Below, piece by piece: positions 1 to 9,096 of a stretch of DNA of 64,000 nucleotides (the first letter of the stretch is position 1; every line of letters begins with the position of its first letter). Position numbers and translations under genes: made by a program. The notes beneath the pieces were generated by a model. The model was not told where the DNA came from and searched no databases. It saw nothing but the letters and a program-made list of their open reading frames with translations. The stretch lies in contig NZ_RKQL01000001.1 of assembly GCF_003843835.1 (NCBI RefSeq), forward strand, positions 806,001-870,000, written 5' to 3'. This stretch comes from Tibeticola sediminis (GTDB lineage: Bacteria; Pseudomonadota; Gammaproteobacteria; Burkholderiales; Burkholderiaceae_C).

Positions 1-291
1 GGTCAGCAGATCGGTGATCTGGGTGCCGACTACGCTGACCAGTACCACCGTCAGCCAGTAAATCCAAGGGGTATAGCGGCGGGTACGCAATTGCATGAAC
101 AAGGCGGCTGCCAACAGAGCCGCCATGACGGTTCGAGTCACGCCTTGGCCCAAACCTGCGTTGACCGCCAGGAAATCGGCACCTGTCTCGCCCACTGTGG
201 TGGACATGATCTTGATGATCCAGAACGACAGCGCGACTTCTGGGACTTTATTGAGCCAGCCTATGGTGCTGCTCGTGGGCAATTTGTTCAT
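1..291 (-). CDS. COG4705-like integral membrane protein (3' part off the window)
   Basis: The first 97 codons of a gene read leftward and run off the edge. The start ATG at 289-291 has a good AGGAG ribosome site about 7 bases upstream. The product begins MNKLPTSSTIGWLNKVPEVA and has the pattern of the small multi-pass COG4705 family, with conserved-looking FWIIKIMSTTVGETGADFL and YWLTVVLVSVVGTQITD segments. At least two hydrophobic stretches are visible. Members have no established biochemical role; an old database label links them to amylopullulanase regulation, which I would not rely on. It lies downstream of the PAP2 and PepSY genes on the same strand and may be co-transcribed with them. 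Family assignment is from recognition of the sequence pattern. Confidence 0.7.
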   Translation of the reverse strand, partial: MNKLPTSSTIGWLNKVPEVALSFWIIKIMSTTVGETGADFLAVNAGLGQGVTRTVMAALLAAALFMQLRTRRYTPWIYWLTVVLVSVVGTQITDLLT

Positions 292-359
292 GGTGTTCTC
301 CTGCCTAGGTAAAATCGTTGGCATCAGTCTGGCGGGGCAGACTTAGCCCGCCCATAGGC

Positions 360-956
360 TCAATCGCGCACCCACCCCAGCGCGATCAGCCTGCCGAAAA
401 GCCGGCGATGGATGTCGGTGGCAAACCGGTAGATCGCCCCCAGATACCAGTGCGCTCCCTGCGCCGTCAGCCAGGCACTGAACGCAGCGACCACGACGGC
501 TCCGAGCATGTCGAATGGGAAGTGAACTCCCAGGTAGATGCGCGCCCAGGCGATAGGTACGCCCAGCAAGGTCAGCGTGATGCCTGCATTGCGCGGGCCG
601 CCTTGCAGCACGAGGCTGAAGGCAACCGCCCACCATAGCGTCAGGTGATCGCTTGGGAATGACGAGTCGGCAACATGGGGAATAAGGGTATGACCCAGGC
701 CGATCATGAAGGGCCGTGGATGTGTCCACGCCAAGCCGATGAGCTGGTTGACGAGTAGCCCCAGCAATCCCGATGCAGTGGCAACGAGCATCGCCTTGCG
801 AGTGCTCTCGCTGCCGCGCAGCCAGCCGATACCGATCAGAAGTGGAATCGTCCAGATGAACCACTCGGCAAGGAGGATGGCCACCATCGATATCAGCGTG
901 CCGGGATGCTCGGGAGCATTGAGCCAGAGAAAAAGAGTTTGGTTGAGTGATTCCAT
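360..956 (-). CDS. PAP2-family phosphatase, undecaprenyl-diphosphatase-like
   Basis: A 198-residue membrane protein with the three acid-phosphatase motifs: HPRP at residues 79-82, PSDH at 101-104, and R139-x5-H145-x3-D149. Size and motif spacing match the BcrC/YbjG type, which dephosphorylates undecaprenyl pyrophosphate at the periplasmic face and so recycles the cell-wall lipid carrier. Other PAP2 proteins act on phosphatidate or lipid A, so the substrate is inferred. The start at 956 is preferred over an upstream in-frame ATG (1001) because GGAG sits 7 bases before it. The PepSY gene ends 57 bp upstream on the same strand. Confidence 0.8.
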   Translation of the reverse strand: MESLNQTLFLWLNAPEHPGTLISMVAILLAEWFIWTIPLLIGIGWLRGSESTRKAMLVATASGLLGLLVNQLIGLAWTHPRPFMIGLGHTLIPHVADSSFPSDHLTLWWAVAFSLVLQGGPRNAGITLTLLGVPIAWARIYLGVHFPFDMLGAVVVAAFSAWLTAQGAHWYLGAIYRFATDIHRRLFGRLIALGWVRD

Positions 957-1013
957 GAGGTCTCCGGGCCGGATCGCCTGATAGGGGAACGATCCGGCCA
1001 TGCTGCCGGGATG

Positions 1014-1349
1014 TCAGTCCCGCTTGTCGTAGTCGTCATCGTGATCTGCCTTGTCCTCGGCAGACGAGATGACCGTCCCCTTGTCGGCATCGACCCGAAC
1101 GTCGAAGACCTTGGCCCCACTGACGACTTCCACGTCATAGACCCAGCCTTGTTTCGAGTTCTCGTACTCGGCACGTGAAGCCTTGCCGTTGGCGTGTTGC
1201 TCGGCAATGGTGACAGCTTGAGTCAGCGGAATCTTGGCCTTGTTGATCGCCAAGGCGTCGTTCTCCATGCTGCCATTGGCGGCGTAGGCGACCGCACCGG
1301 TTGCAGCGATGGCGATGGCCAGCAGGGAAAGTTTGGTGTAGCGGTACAT
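1014..1349 (-). CDS. PepSY-domain periplasmic protein
   Basis: A 111-residue protein with an N-terminal signal peptide (MYRYTKLSLLAIAIAATG, cleavage probably after AYA). One PepSY domain follows (residues about 35-100: ITLTQAV-like helix, then GWVYDVEVVSGAKVFDVRVDADKGTVIS). The C-terminus is acidic (DKADHDDDYDKRD). PepSY domains are thought to inhibit or chaperone exported proteins or to bind metals; single-domain secreted versions are often controlled by a neighbouring two-component system. The start at 1349 has GGAGA 7 bases upstream; a longer reading to 1382 lacks such a site. It is the first gene of a likely PepSY-PAP2-COG4705 transcript. Confidence 0.8.
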   Translation of the reverse strand: MYRYTKLSLLAIAIAATGAVAYAANGSMENDALAINKAKIPLTQAVTIAEQHANGKASRAEYENSKQGWVYDVEVVSGAKVFDVRVDADKGTVISSAEDKADHDDDYDKRD

Positions 1350-1404
1350 GATATTTCTCCAGAAGAGTGCAGGGATTTGCACAGTGGAGAAGGTACGCAG
1401 GCAG

Positions 1405-1422
1405 ACTTAGCTGGTACTGAGC
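1405..1422 (-). promoter_or_regulatory. Direct repeat upstream of the PepSY gene, possible response-regulator site
   Basis: Read on the minus strand the site is GCTCAGT-ACCA-GCTAAGT, two 7-base copies with one mismatch set 11 bp apart. It lies about 56 bp upstream of the PepSY start. Direct repeats one helical turn apart are typical of OmpR-type response regulators. One more copy of the half-site (ACTTAGC on the plus strand) lies at 341-347, about 50 bp upstream of the COG4705 gene. No regulator gene is visible in the window, so the assignment is speculative. Confidence 0.35.
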
Positions 1423-1530
1423 TACGCCGTCGCCTCTGTAGATGTTGGGCAACGGCTTAGCGCCCTTTTTTTCCGTTTTCTGAGGCGACCCCAGCCTCAC
1501 AGGCGCACCCCTACAATCTGCCGCACCGTC

Positions 1531-2814
1531 ATGAGCAGCCTGCGCGTCCTCGTCCTCCTTCCTCTCGGCACGGCCGATGCGGCGCGCTACCGCTGTGTCG
1601 CGGTCTCGCCGGGCCCAACGTCCATGGACGAAGGCCGCGCGCCGCCGCTGCTCACGGCCAGCGCGACGGCGCTGCCCGACCCCGGCCCGCTGGGTGAAGT
1701 GATCGCAGTCGTGCCGCTACAGGCGCTGTCCTGGCACCGCGTGACCTGGCCCCGCCAGCAGCCGCTGCGCGGACCCCGCGCGGCGGCCGTGCTCGCCGGT
1801 CTGCTGGAGGAACAACTGCTCGACGAACCCGCGTCCCTGCATTTCGCCCTCGAGCCCGACGCTGCTGACGCGGCCGCGCGCGGCGAGGCGCTGTGGGTCG
1901 GCGTCTGTGATCGGGCCTGGCTGCAATCGCATCTCGATGCGCTCGAAGCGGCGGGCCGGCCGGCTCGACGCCTCGTCCCCGAAGTCGCCCCGGTTCCACG
2001 AACCGAAGCCAACAGCCCGTCCTGGACCTTGCGCGCCGTCGAAGGCAGCGAAGGCCCGGCGCTCATCGTGCAAGGGCGGGGCTTTTCCGGGGGCGCGGCG
2101 CGCCTACCGCTCGAGTCGTCGTGGGTCGAAGCCGTCCTCGGTGGCGCGCCGCTGCCCGACGATGCGCGGCTCTACGCCGAACCCGGCGTGCTCGAAGCCG
2201 CCGAACGCACGCTGCAGCGCCGCGCCGAGCTGCAAACCCCGGCACAAGCCTGGCTGGCTGCCGCCCAATCGCCTTGGGATCTGGCGCAATTCGACTTTCG
2301 CAGCATGGGCCGCGCGCGTTGGGCCCGGCTCGCGGCGGCCTGGCGCGCCTTGGCGCACGAGCCGCAGTGGCGGCCGGTGCGCTGGGGCCTGGCGCTGCTG
2401 GCCCTGGTGCCGTTCGTGGGTCTGGAAGTCTGGGCGGCCCAGGAGCGGCGCATGCTCGCGGCGCTCGACGCCCAGGCCCGAGCCCTCGTGACGCATACCG
2501 CACCCGAGATCCGCCCCCTGGTCGATCCGCTGCGCCAGCTCGAGCGCGCGGTGCAGTGGCGCCGCGCGACCACCGGCCAGCCGGGGCCGGCCGACCTCGA
2601 GCCCTTGCTCGGCACGCTGGGGTCGCTGGGCGCTTCGGTTCAAAGGATCGAACTCGACGCTGCGCGGGTGCTGCTGGTCGGCATCGAGCCGAAGGCGGCC
2701 GCGGCCCTCGATGCGCGGCTGCGCCCGCTGGGTTGGCGTGCGCGCCGCGTCGAAGCCGACCGCGTGCAGGTCGAGCCGGCTGACGAAGCCGCCACCACCG
2801 GGGGACCGCGATGA
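1531..2814 (+). CDS. gspL: Type II secretion system inner-membrane protein GspL
   Basis: A 427-residue bitopic protein. The cytoplasmic actin-like domain spans about residues 1-270, a single membrane segment about 284-303 (WGLALLALVPFVGLEVWAA), and a ferredoxin-like periplasmic domain the rest. In the type II secretion machine GspL couples the GspE ATPase to the inner-membrane platform and partners GspM. Its identity rests on size, topology and the 4-bp ATGA overlap with gspM. It is the first gene of a plus-strand run L-M-N-D-E-F. No strong ribosome site is visible before the ATG. Confidence 0.85.
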   Translation: MSSLRVLVLLPLGTADAARYRCVAVSPGPTSMDEGRAPPLLTASATALPDPGPLGEVIAVVPLQALSWHRVTWPRQQPLRGPRAAAVLAGLLEEQLLDEPASLHFALEPDAADAAARGEALWVGVCDRAWLQSHLDALEAAGRPARRLVPEVAPVPRTEANSPSWTLRAVEGSEGPALIVQGRGFSGGAARLPLESSWVEAVLGGAPLPDDARLYAEPGVLEAAERTLQRRAELQTPAQAWLAAAQSPWDLAQFDFRSMGRARWARLAAAWRALAHEPQWRPVRWGLALLALVPFVGLEVWAAQERRMLAALDAQARALVTHTAPEIRPLVDPLRQLERAVQWRRATTGQPGPADLEPLLGTLGSLGASVQRIELDAARVLLVGIEPKAAAALDARLRPLGWRARRVEADRVQVEPADEAATTGGPR

Positions 2815-3332
2815 GCACCGGGAATGTCCTCAGCGAGCTGCGGCGGTCCTGGGCGACGGCGGCGGCGCTCTGGCGTCAGCGCCCAGTGCGCGAGCGCGTC
2901 GGCGTCGGCCTGGCGCTCGGCTTGCTCGTCGCGGCGCTGGTCTGGACGCTGCTGCTGGCACCGGCGCTGCAGTTGTGGCGCAGCGCCCCGCAGAAAGAAG
3001 CCGCAGCGCTGCAGCGGCTCGAACGCATCCAGGCGCTTGCTGCCGAGCACGACGCGCTCCAGCGGCTGCCGCGCCTGCCGCGTGCCACCACCGTCGAACG
3101 TCTGCGCGCCGCCCTCGCCCAGAGCGTCGGCACCAGTGGCCGGATCGAGGTTCAAGGCGATCGCGCCGTCGTCACCCTGTCTGAAGCGCCGGCCGACGGT
3201 CTGGCGCGCTTGCTGACGCAGGCCCGGGAGCGTGCGCATGTGCTGCCGGTACAGGCCAAGCTCGAGCGGGCCGCCACGCCGGGCCTGGCACGCTGGAGCG
3301 GCACGCTCGGATTTGCGCTGAGTGAGGAATGA
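2811..3332 (+). CDS. gspM: Type II secretion system protein GspM
   Basis: A 173-residue protein with a short cytoplasmic tail, one membrane helix (about residues 31-50, VGVGLALGLLVAALVWTLLL) and a periplasmic domain, the GspM architecture. It stabilises GspL in the inner-membrane platform. The start codon overlaps the gspL stop by 4 bp, so the two are translationally coupled. The sequence is Ala/Leu/Arg-rich and weakly conserved, so the call leans heavily on gene order. Confidence 0.85.
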   Translation: MSTGNVLSELRRSWATAAALWRQRPVRERVGVGLALGLLVAALVWTLLLAPALQLWRSAPQKEAAALQRLERIQALAAEHDALQRLPRLPRATTVERLRAALAQSVGTSGRIEVQGDRAVVTLSEAPADGLARLLTQARERAHVLPVQAKLERAATPGLARWSGTLGFALSEE

Positions 3333-3348
3333 GAGGCTGAGCCCCGCC

Positions 3349-4191
3349 ATGGCCCCGCGTTCATCCAGCACCCCCGGGCTTTTGGGCCGTTTCGGCGCCG
3401 CGCCACACCCCACCGGTCGGCGCGCGGCATGGACGGGCGCGGTCGCGGGCGGCCTGGTCGGAACCCTCGCGGGCCTGGCCATCGCCGCGCCGGCCTCCTG
3501 GGCGGCGCAAGCCGTCGAAGCCGCCTCGGGCGGACGGGTGCGGCTGCACGCGCCCCTGGGCACGGTGTGGAACGGCTCGGCCTCGCTCGCCCTGCATGAC
3601 GAGGCGAGCGGCCGCGGCAGCGCGGCGCTGCCCGGGCGCATCCACTGGCAACTGCGCGCGCAGGGCACGGGGCTCCAACTGGCGCTGAACGCCGACTGCT
3701 GCACGCCCGAGCCGCTGCGGCTTCGCTTGGCCTGGGGTTGGCGGCAGCTTCGGGTCCGCCTCGAGCCGCTGGTGCAGCCTGCGCGCTGGCCGGCGCAGCT
3801 CTTGAGCGGCTTGGGGGCGCCCTGGAATACGCTACAACCCGAAGGGCAAATCGCGCTGGCCAGCCCCGGCTTCGAGATGCACTGGGCCTCGGGGCGTCTG
3901 CGCCTGGACGGCCGCGTCGACCTCGAATTGAGCGACCTCGCGACGCGCGTCTCGCCGCTGCGGCCACTGGGCAGCTACCGGCTGGTGTTGCGCGGCGGCG
4001 AGGTTCCCGCCCTGGACTTGAGCACCGTTTCCGGCCCGCTGCAACTCGAGGGCAGCGGCAGTTGGAACGGCGCGCAGCTGCGGTTTCGGGGAACGGCGCA
4101 GGCGGCCCCGGGGTCGGAAACCGCGCTGTCCAACCTCTTGAACCTGTTGGGGCGCCGCGAGGGCCCCCGCGCGATCCTCTCCCTGGGCTAG
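3349..4191 (+). CDS. gspN: Type II secretion system protein GspN
   Basis: About 280 residues with one N-terminal membrane segment (about 28-48) and a beta-rich periplasmic remainder containing LGTVWNGSASLAL and LEGSGSWNGAQLRFRGTAQA, characteristic of the GspN family. GspN is an accessory part of some type II systems, and its role is less defined than that of the core proteins. I chose the ATG at 3349 (GAGAGG about 12 bases upstream). An ATG at 3322 would overlap gspM by 11 bp and add nine residues. Confidence 0.8.
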   Translation: MAPRSSSTPGLLGRFGAAPHPTGRRAAWTGAVAGGLVGTLAGLAIAAPASWAAQAVEAASGGRVRLHAPLGTVWNGSASLALHDEASGRGSAALPGRIHWQLRAQGTGLQLALNADCCTPEPLRLRLAWGWRQLRVRLEPLVQPARWPAQLLSGLGAPWNTLQPEGQIALASPGFEMHWASGRLRLDGRVDLELSDLATRVSPLRPLGSYRLVLRGGEVPALDLSTVSGPLQLEGSGSWNGAQLRFRGTAQAAPGSETALSNLLNLLGRREGPRAILSLG

Positions 4192-4225
4192 GGCAGCCTT
4201 TGACCGTATTCCTTTGAGCGCAAAG

Positions 4226-6397
4226 ATGGACATCCGAATCGACTCTCTTCTCTTCCGACGGACACGGTCCCTGACATGGGCGGCGATCGCTCTCGCGCTC
4301 GCTTGGGGCGCGGCTTCGGCGCTCGCACAAACCAGCAGCGCGCCGCGCAGCGCCGAGCCCGTGGTCCTCAACTTCCAGGGCGCGGAGATCGAAGCCGTCG
4401 CGCGCACGCTGGCCACGCTCAGCGGTCGCCAGGTCGTGGTGGACCCGCGCGTCAAAGGCACGATCACGCTGATCAGCGAACGCCCGGTGACGCCGGCGGC
4501 CGCGTGGAACCAGTTCGTCGCCGCACTGCGCTTGCAAGGGCATACCGTGGTCGAATCCGAGGGGCTCTACAAGGTCGTTCCCGAAGGCGACGCGAAGGTG
4601 CAAACCGGTGTGGTAGGCGCGGGCTCGGTGCCGTCGAGCGTGGGCGGGCAGGTGATCACGCAGATCTTTTTTCTGCGGCATGAATCGGCCAACAACCTGC
4701 TGCCGGTGCTGCGGCCGCTGATCACGCCGGCCAACACCATCAATGTGAATCCGGGCAACAACAGCCTTGTCATCACCGACTACGCGGACAACCTGCGCCG
4801 ACTGGGACGCATCATCGCCGCGATGGATCAGCCCAACGCGACCGACGTGGAAGTCATGGCGCTCAAACATGCGATTGCCAGCGAGCTCGCCCCCTTGGTG
4901 AGCCGGCTGGTCGAGACGGGCGCCACCGCCACGAGCGCGCCGGGTGCCGCCGCGGCCGACAGCGGCCCGCGGCTTGCCATCCTCGCCGAGCCGCGCAGCA
5001 ACGCGCTGATCGTGCGTGCGCCCAATGCCGCGCGCCTGGCGCTGATCCGCTCACTCGTCGAAAAGCTCGACCAACCCGCAGCGAGCGCGGACGCCAAAGC
5101 GCCCGCGGCAGGGAACATCCATGTCGTCTATTTGAAGAACGCCGATGCGACCAAGCTCGCCGCGACCTTGCGCGCAGCGATTTCCGGTGAGGCGCGCGGT
5201 GCTTCGACGCCGGCCGCGTCGAGCGGCTCTGCGGCGAGTACCGCCCTGACCACCGCGACCGCCACCACCACCGCCCCGGGCACGCGTTCGAGCGCCGCCA
5301 CCGAGGCGACCACCGGCGGCCAGATCCAAGCCGATGCGGCCACCAACGCGCTCATCATCACCGCGCCCGAGCCGCTCTACCGCCAACTGCGCGCGGTGAT
5401 CGACCAGCTCGATGCGCGGCGCGCGCAGGTGTTCGTCGAAAGCCTCATCGCCGAAGTGAACGCCGACAAGGCGGCGGAATTCGGCATTCAGTGGCAAGGG
5501 CCGATCGGCAAGAAAGGTGACGGCGTGGTCGGGCTGCTGGGGACGAACTTCAGCATCGGCGGTGCCAACATCATCGAACTCGCCGCGCAGAGCGCGAGCA
5601 ACCCGAAGGCACCCTCGACCGGCCTCAACTTCGGGCTCGCGCAGCGCACCAACGGCATCTATGTGCTGGGCTTTCTCGCGCGCTTCCTGCAAGCCAATGG
5701 CGACGGCAACATCCTCTCAACGCCCAATCTGCTGACGCTCGACAACGAAGAGGCCAAGATCGTCATCGGCCAAAACGTGCCTTTCGTGACCGGCCAATAC
5801 ACCAACAACAACAGCGGTGGCAACGGCGCGGTCAATCCTTTTCAGACGATCGAGCGCAAGGACGTGGGCCTGACGCTGCGGGTCAAACCCCAGGTCAGCG
5901 AGAGCGGCACGGTGAAGCTGCAGATCTTCCAGGAAGTGTCGAGCGTCGCGCCGAGTTCGATCAATTCGCCCACGGGGCTGATCACCAACAAGCGTTCGAT
6001 CGAATCCACCGTGCTGGTCGAAGACGGCGGCATCGTGGTGCTCGGCGGTTTGCTGCAGGATGAATACGCCGACAACGAGGAAAAAGTACCCGGCCTCGGG
6101 GACGTGCCACTGTTGGGCAACCTGTTCAAGAGCCAGACGCGCAGCCGCAAGAAGACCAATCTGATGGTGTTCCTGCGCCCCGTGGTGCTGCGCGACGCGC
6201 AAAGCACCGACAGTCTATCGATGGACCGCTACGAACTCATGCGCGGCACCCAAGGCGCGGTGCAGCCGATGGAGTCGGCCGTGGTGCCCGTCAACGCCGC
6301 GCCCATGCTGCCGCCGCGGGGCGCACAGCCGCGCGCCAGCGCGCCGGCCGCTGCCCCCGCAGGCTCGGCGCCGCAGCCGGTCTCGGGCGAGCGCTGA
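4226..6397 (+). CDS. gspD: Type II secretion system secretin GspD
   Basis: A 723-residue outer-membrane channel subunit. A signal peptide ends near residue 34 (ASALAQ). Then come the N0 domain ([20 protein letters not shown]), repeated N1-N3 modules, and the C-terminal secretin domain with [14 protein letters not shown] and [15 protein letters not shown] Ser/Thr/Ala-rich stretch coded at about 5194-5310 sits inside one N module, a common place for low-complexity insertions. The C-tail is Ala/Pro-rich. The ATG at 4226 is preferred to an in-frame TTG at 4214. Secretins oligomerise to form the gate through which folded periplasmic proteins leave the cell. Confidence 0.95.
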   Translation: MDIRIDSLLFRRTRSLTWAAIALALAWGAASALAQTSSAPRSAEPVVLNFQGAEIEAVARTLATLSGRQVVVDPRVKGTITLISERPVTPAAAWNQFVAALRLQGHTVVESEGLYKVVPEGDAKVQTGVVGAGSVPSSVGGQVITQIFFLRHESANNLLPVLRPLITPANTINVNPGNNSLVITDYADNLRRLGRIIAAMDQPNATDVEVMALKHAIASELAPLVSRLVETGATATSAPGAAAADSGPRLAILAEPRSNALIVRAPNAARLALIRSLVEKLDQPAASADAKAPAAGNIHVVYLKNADATKLAATLRAAISGEARGASTPAASSGSAASTALTTATATTTAPGTRSSAATEATTGGQIQADAATNALIITAPEPLYRQLRAVIDQLDARRAQVFVESLIAEVNADKAAEFGIQWQGPIGKKGDGVVGLLGTNFSIGGANIIELAAQSASNPKAPSTGLNFGLAQRTNGIYVLGFLARFLQANGDGNILSTPNLLTLDNEEAKIVIGQNVPFVTGQYTNNNSGGNGAVNPFQTIERKDVGLTLRVKPQVSESGTVKLQIFQEVSSVAPSSINSPTGLITNKRSIESTVLVEDGGIVVLGGLLQDEYADNEEKVPGLGDVPLLGNLFKSQTRSRKKTNLMVFLRPVVLRDAQSTDSLSMDRYELMRGTQGAVQPMESAVVPVNAAPMLPPRGAQPRASAPAAAPAGSAPQPVSGER

Positions 6398-6420
6398 AGC
6401 GCACACAGCCGAGGTTTGCG

Positions 6421-7845
6421 ATGCGCTACCCCCTGCCCTACGCCTACGCCCGCGCGCACCAGTTGCTGCTCGAAGCCGAGGGCGAACGCGCGACGCTGTG
6501 GATCTCGGACGCGCCCGACTGGTGCGCCGTGGGTGAAGTCCAACGCAAGCACGGCCAGAGCCTGCCGATCGCCTTGGCCCGGCTCGACGCGACGGCGCTG
6601 GCGCAACGCATCAGCGCCGCCTATGCCGAGGGGGAGTCGAGCGCAGCGGCGGTGGTGAGCGAGGTGGAGAGCGACGCCGACCTCTCGCGCCTGATGCAGG
6701 AGCTGCCCGCGGTCGAAGATCTGCTCGAAGCCAGCGACGACGCGCCCATCATCCGCATGCTCAACGCGCTGCTGACCCAGGCCGCGCGCGACGGCGCAAG
6801 TGACATTCACATCGAACCCTATGAGCGCAGCTCCAGCGTGCGCTTTCGCGTCGATGGCACGCTGCGCGAGGTGGTGCGACCCAACCGCGCGCTGCATGGG
6901 GCCCTGATCTCGCGCCTGAAGATCATGGCCGAACTCGATATTGCCGAAAAACGCCTGCCGCAGGACGGCCGCATCTCGCTGCGCATCGGCACGCGCGCGG
7001 TGGACGTGCGCGTTTCCACACTGCCGAGCGCGCACGGCGAGCGCGCGGTGCTGCGCCTGCTCGACAAGTCCGAGAGCCGGCTCACGCTCGAAGCCGTGGG
7101 CATGCAGGGGGATGTGCTCGAGCGCTTCACGCAGCTCATCGCGCAGCCGCACGGTATTCTGCTCGTCACCGGCCCCACCGGCAGCGGCAAGACCACCACG
7201 CTGTACGCCGCGCTGCAGCGGCTCGATGCGGCCACGCTCAACATCATGACGGTGGAAGACCCGATCGAGTACGAGCTGCCCGGAATCGGCCAAACGCAAG
7301 TGAACCCGAAGATCGAGCTCGACTTCGCCCGTGCGCTGCGGGCCATCCTGCGCCAGGACCCGGACGTGATCATGATCGGCGAAATCCGCGACCATGAAAC
7401 GGCGCAGATCGCCATCCAGGCCAGCCTCACCGGCCACCTGGTGCTCGCCACGCTGCACACCAACGACGCGGCGAGTGCGGTCACGCGGCTGACGGACATG
7501 GGCGTCGAGCCTTTCTTGCTGAGTTCGTCGCTGCTGGGGGTGCTGGCGCAGCGCCTGGTGCGTCGGCTCTGTGCGCATTGCAAGCGACAAGACGCCGAGG
7601 GCGCCTGGCACCCCGTGGGTTGCGCCGAGTGCGGGCACACGGGCTATGCCGGCCGCACCGGCATCTTTGAGTTGCTGGCGGCCGACGAGGCCATCCGCGC
7701 ACTCATCCACGCGCAAGCCGGAGAAGCCGAAATCCGCGCCGCGGGCCTCGCCGCCGGTATGCGGCTGATGCGCGAGGACGGCGAGCGGCTCGTGGCCAGC
7801 GGTGTCACCAGCCGTGAAGAACTGCTGCGCGTGACGCGCGACTGA
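6421..7845 (+). CDS. gspE: Type II secretion system ATPase GspE
   Basis: A 474-residue cytoplasmic hexameric ATPase. An N-terminal GspL-binding region precedes the Walker A motif GPTGSGKTT at about residue 251, the Walker B/Asp-box segment [12 protein letters not shown] at about 313-324, and a His box (ATLHTNDA). A C-terminal zinc tetracysteine follows: C384, C387, C401 and C404. All catalytic motifs are intact. The start at 6421 has GAGG 6 bases upstream and lies 23 bp after gspD. GspE powers pseudopilus assembly together with GspF. Confidence 0.96.
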   Translation: MRYPLPYAYARAHQLLLEAEGERATLWISDAPDWCAVGEVQRKHGQSLPIALARLDATALAQRISAAYAEGESSAAAVVSEVESDADLSRLMQELPAVEDLLEASDDAPIIRMLNALLTQAARDGASDIHIEPYERSSSVRFRVDGTLREVVRPNRALHGALISRLKIMAELDIAEKRLPQDGRISLRIGTRAVDVRVSTLPSAHGERAVLRLLDKSESRLTLEAVGMQGDVLERFTQLIAQPHGILLVTGPTGSGKTTTLYAALQRLDAATLNIMTVEDPIEYELPGIGQTQVNPKIELDFARALRAILRQDPDVIMIGEIRDHETAQIAIQASLTGHLVLATLHTNDAASAVTRLTDMGVEPFLLSSSLLGVLAQRLVRRLCAHCKRQDAEGAWHPVGCAECGHTGYAGRTGIFELLAADEAIRALIHAQAGEAEIRAAGLAAGMRLMREDGERLVASGVTSREELLRVTRD

Positions 7846-7865
7846 ACCTAAACCCCTCCGACGCC

Positions 7866-9086
7866 ATGCCCGCTTACCGCTACGAGGCGCTCGACGCCGA
7901 CGGCAAAACCCGCAAAGGCATCGTGGAGGCCGACACGGCCCGCGCCGCGCGCGGCCTGTTGCGCGGGCAGCAGCTGGTGCCGCTCTCGGTCGAGCCGGTC
8001 GCGAGCGCCGAGGCCGAGGCCCCAGGTCGCGCCGCTTGGTGGAGCCCACGGGTGTTCACACCGACCACGCTCGCCATCTGGACGCGCCAGCTCGCGGGCT
8101 TGGTGAGCGCCGGCCTGCCGCTCGAGCGTGCCTTGAGCGCACTCGCCGAGGAAGCCGAAGATGAGCGCACCCGCGCGCTGGCGGCAGCCCTGCGCGCCGA
8201 AGTCCATGCGGGCGCAAGCTTTGCTGCGGCGCTGGCGCGTCATCCGCGGGCCTTTCCCGAGGTCTACCGCGCGGTGGTCGCCGCCGGCGAACAAAGCGGC
8301 CAGCTCGGCGGCGTGCTCGAGCGCCTGGCCGACGATCTGGAACAGCGCCAGGCCTTGCGCGCCAAGCTGCTCGGCGCCGCGCTCTACCCCGCGATCGTGA
8401 CGGTGATCGCGCTCTTGATCGTCGTGTTTCTCGTGACCTACGTCGTGCCGCAGGTCGCGGGCGTGTTTGCGGGAACCAAAAAGGCCTTGCCGTTTCTCAC
8501 CGTGGCGATGCTCGCGCTCAGCAGCGCGGTGCGCCAGTACGGCTGGATCGCGCTCGGTGTTCTTGTTTTGATAGCAGTTGGTGGCCGTTTGGCGCTGGGG
8601 AACCCCGTGTTTCGCGAGCGATTCGACGCTGCATGGCTGCGCGCGCCGGTGGTCGGGCGGCTCTCGCGCGGGTACAACGCGGCACGCTTCGCCTCGACTC
8701 TGGCGCTGCTGTCGGCGGCCGGGGTGCCGATTCTGCGTGCGCTGCAGGCGGCGGCGGAGACGCTCTCCAACCGGGCGATGCGGCAGGACGCACTGGACGC
8801 GCTCGTGAGGGTGCGCGAGGGCGCGCCGCTGGCCTCGGCGCTCGGGCAAAAGCAGCGCTTTCCAAGCTTGCTCGCGATGTTCGCGCGGCTGGGCGAGCAG
8901 ACCGGACAGCTGCCCCAGATGCTTGGGCGTGCGGCCACGCAGCTCTCGGCCGAGGTGCAGCGCCGCGCGGTGGCGCTCGCGACCGTGCTCGAGCCGCTGC
9001 TGATCGTGACCATGGGCGCGGTGGTGATGCTCATCGTGCTCGCCGTGCTGCTGCCCATCATCCAGCTCAACCAACTCGTGCGCTGA
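7866..9086 (+). CDS. gspF: Type II secretion system platform protein GspF
   Basis: A 406-residue inner-membrane protein with the typical opening MPAYRYEALDADGKTRKG. It contains two copies of the GspF/PilC cytoplasmic helical domain (about 75-195 and 270-400) and three membrane segments, including LYPAIVTVIALLIVVFLVTY and the C-terminal VVMLIVLAVLLPIIQLNQLV. It connects the ATPase to the pseudopilus. It follows gspE by 20 bp and is the last type II gene here. The AT-richer patch at 8560-8580 carries TTTTGATAGCA, a short repeat word also found at 47350. Confidence 0.95.
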   Translation: MPAYRYEALDADGKTRKGIVEADTARAARGLLRGQQLVPLSVEPVASAEAEAPGRAAWWSPRVFTPTTLAIWTRQLAGLVSAGLPLERALSALAEEAEDERTRALAAALRAEVHAGASFAAALARHPRAFPEVYRAVVAAGEQSGQLGGVLERLADDLEQRQALRAKLLGAALYPAIVTVIALLIVVFLVTYVVPQVAGVFAGTKKALPFLTVAMLALSSAVRQYGWIALGVLVLIAVGGRLALGNPVFRERFDAAWLRAPVVGRLSRGYNAARFASTLALLSAAGVPILRALQAAAETLSNRAMRQDALDALVRVREGAPLASALGQKQRFPSLLAMFARLGEQTGQLPQMLGRAATQLSAEVQRRAVALATVLEPLLIVTMGAVVMLIVLAVLLPIIQLNQLVR

Positions 9087-9096
9087 GTTCCCCACC

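Noticed and set aside
1445-1470. Apparent T-rich terminator upstream of gspL
   Set aside because: Stem is only 4 bp and no plus-strand gene ends there; the T-run more likely belongs to a promoter region.
6229-8049. 606-codon minus-strand frame opposite gspD/gspE
   Set aside because: Antisense shadow of intact secretion genes with Arg/His/Gly-rich composition typical of the reverse frame.
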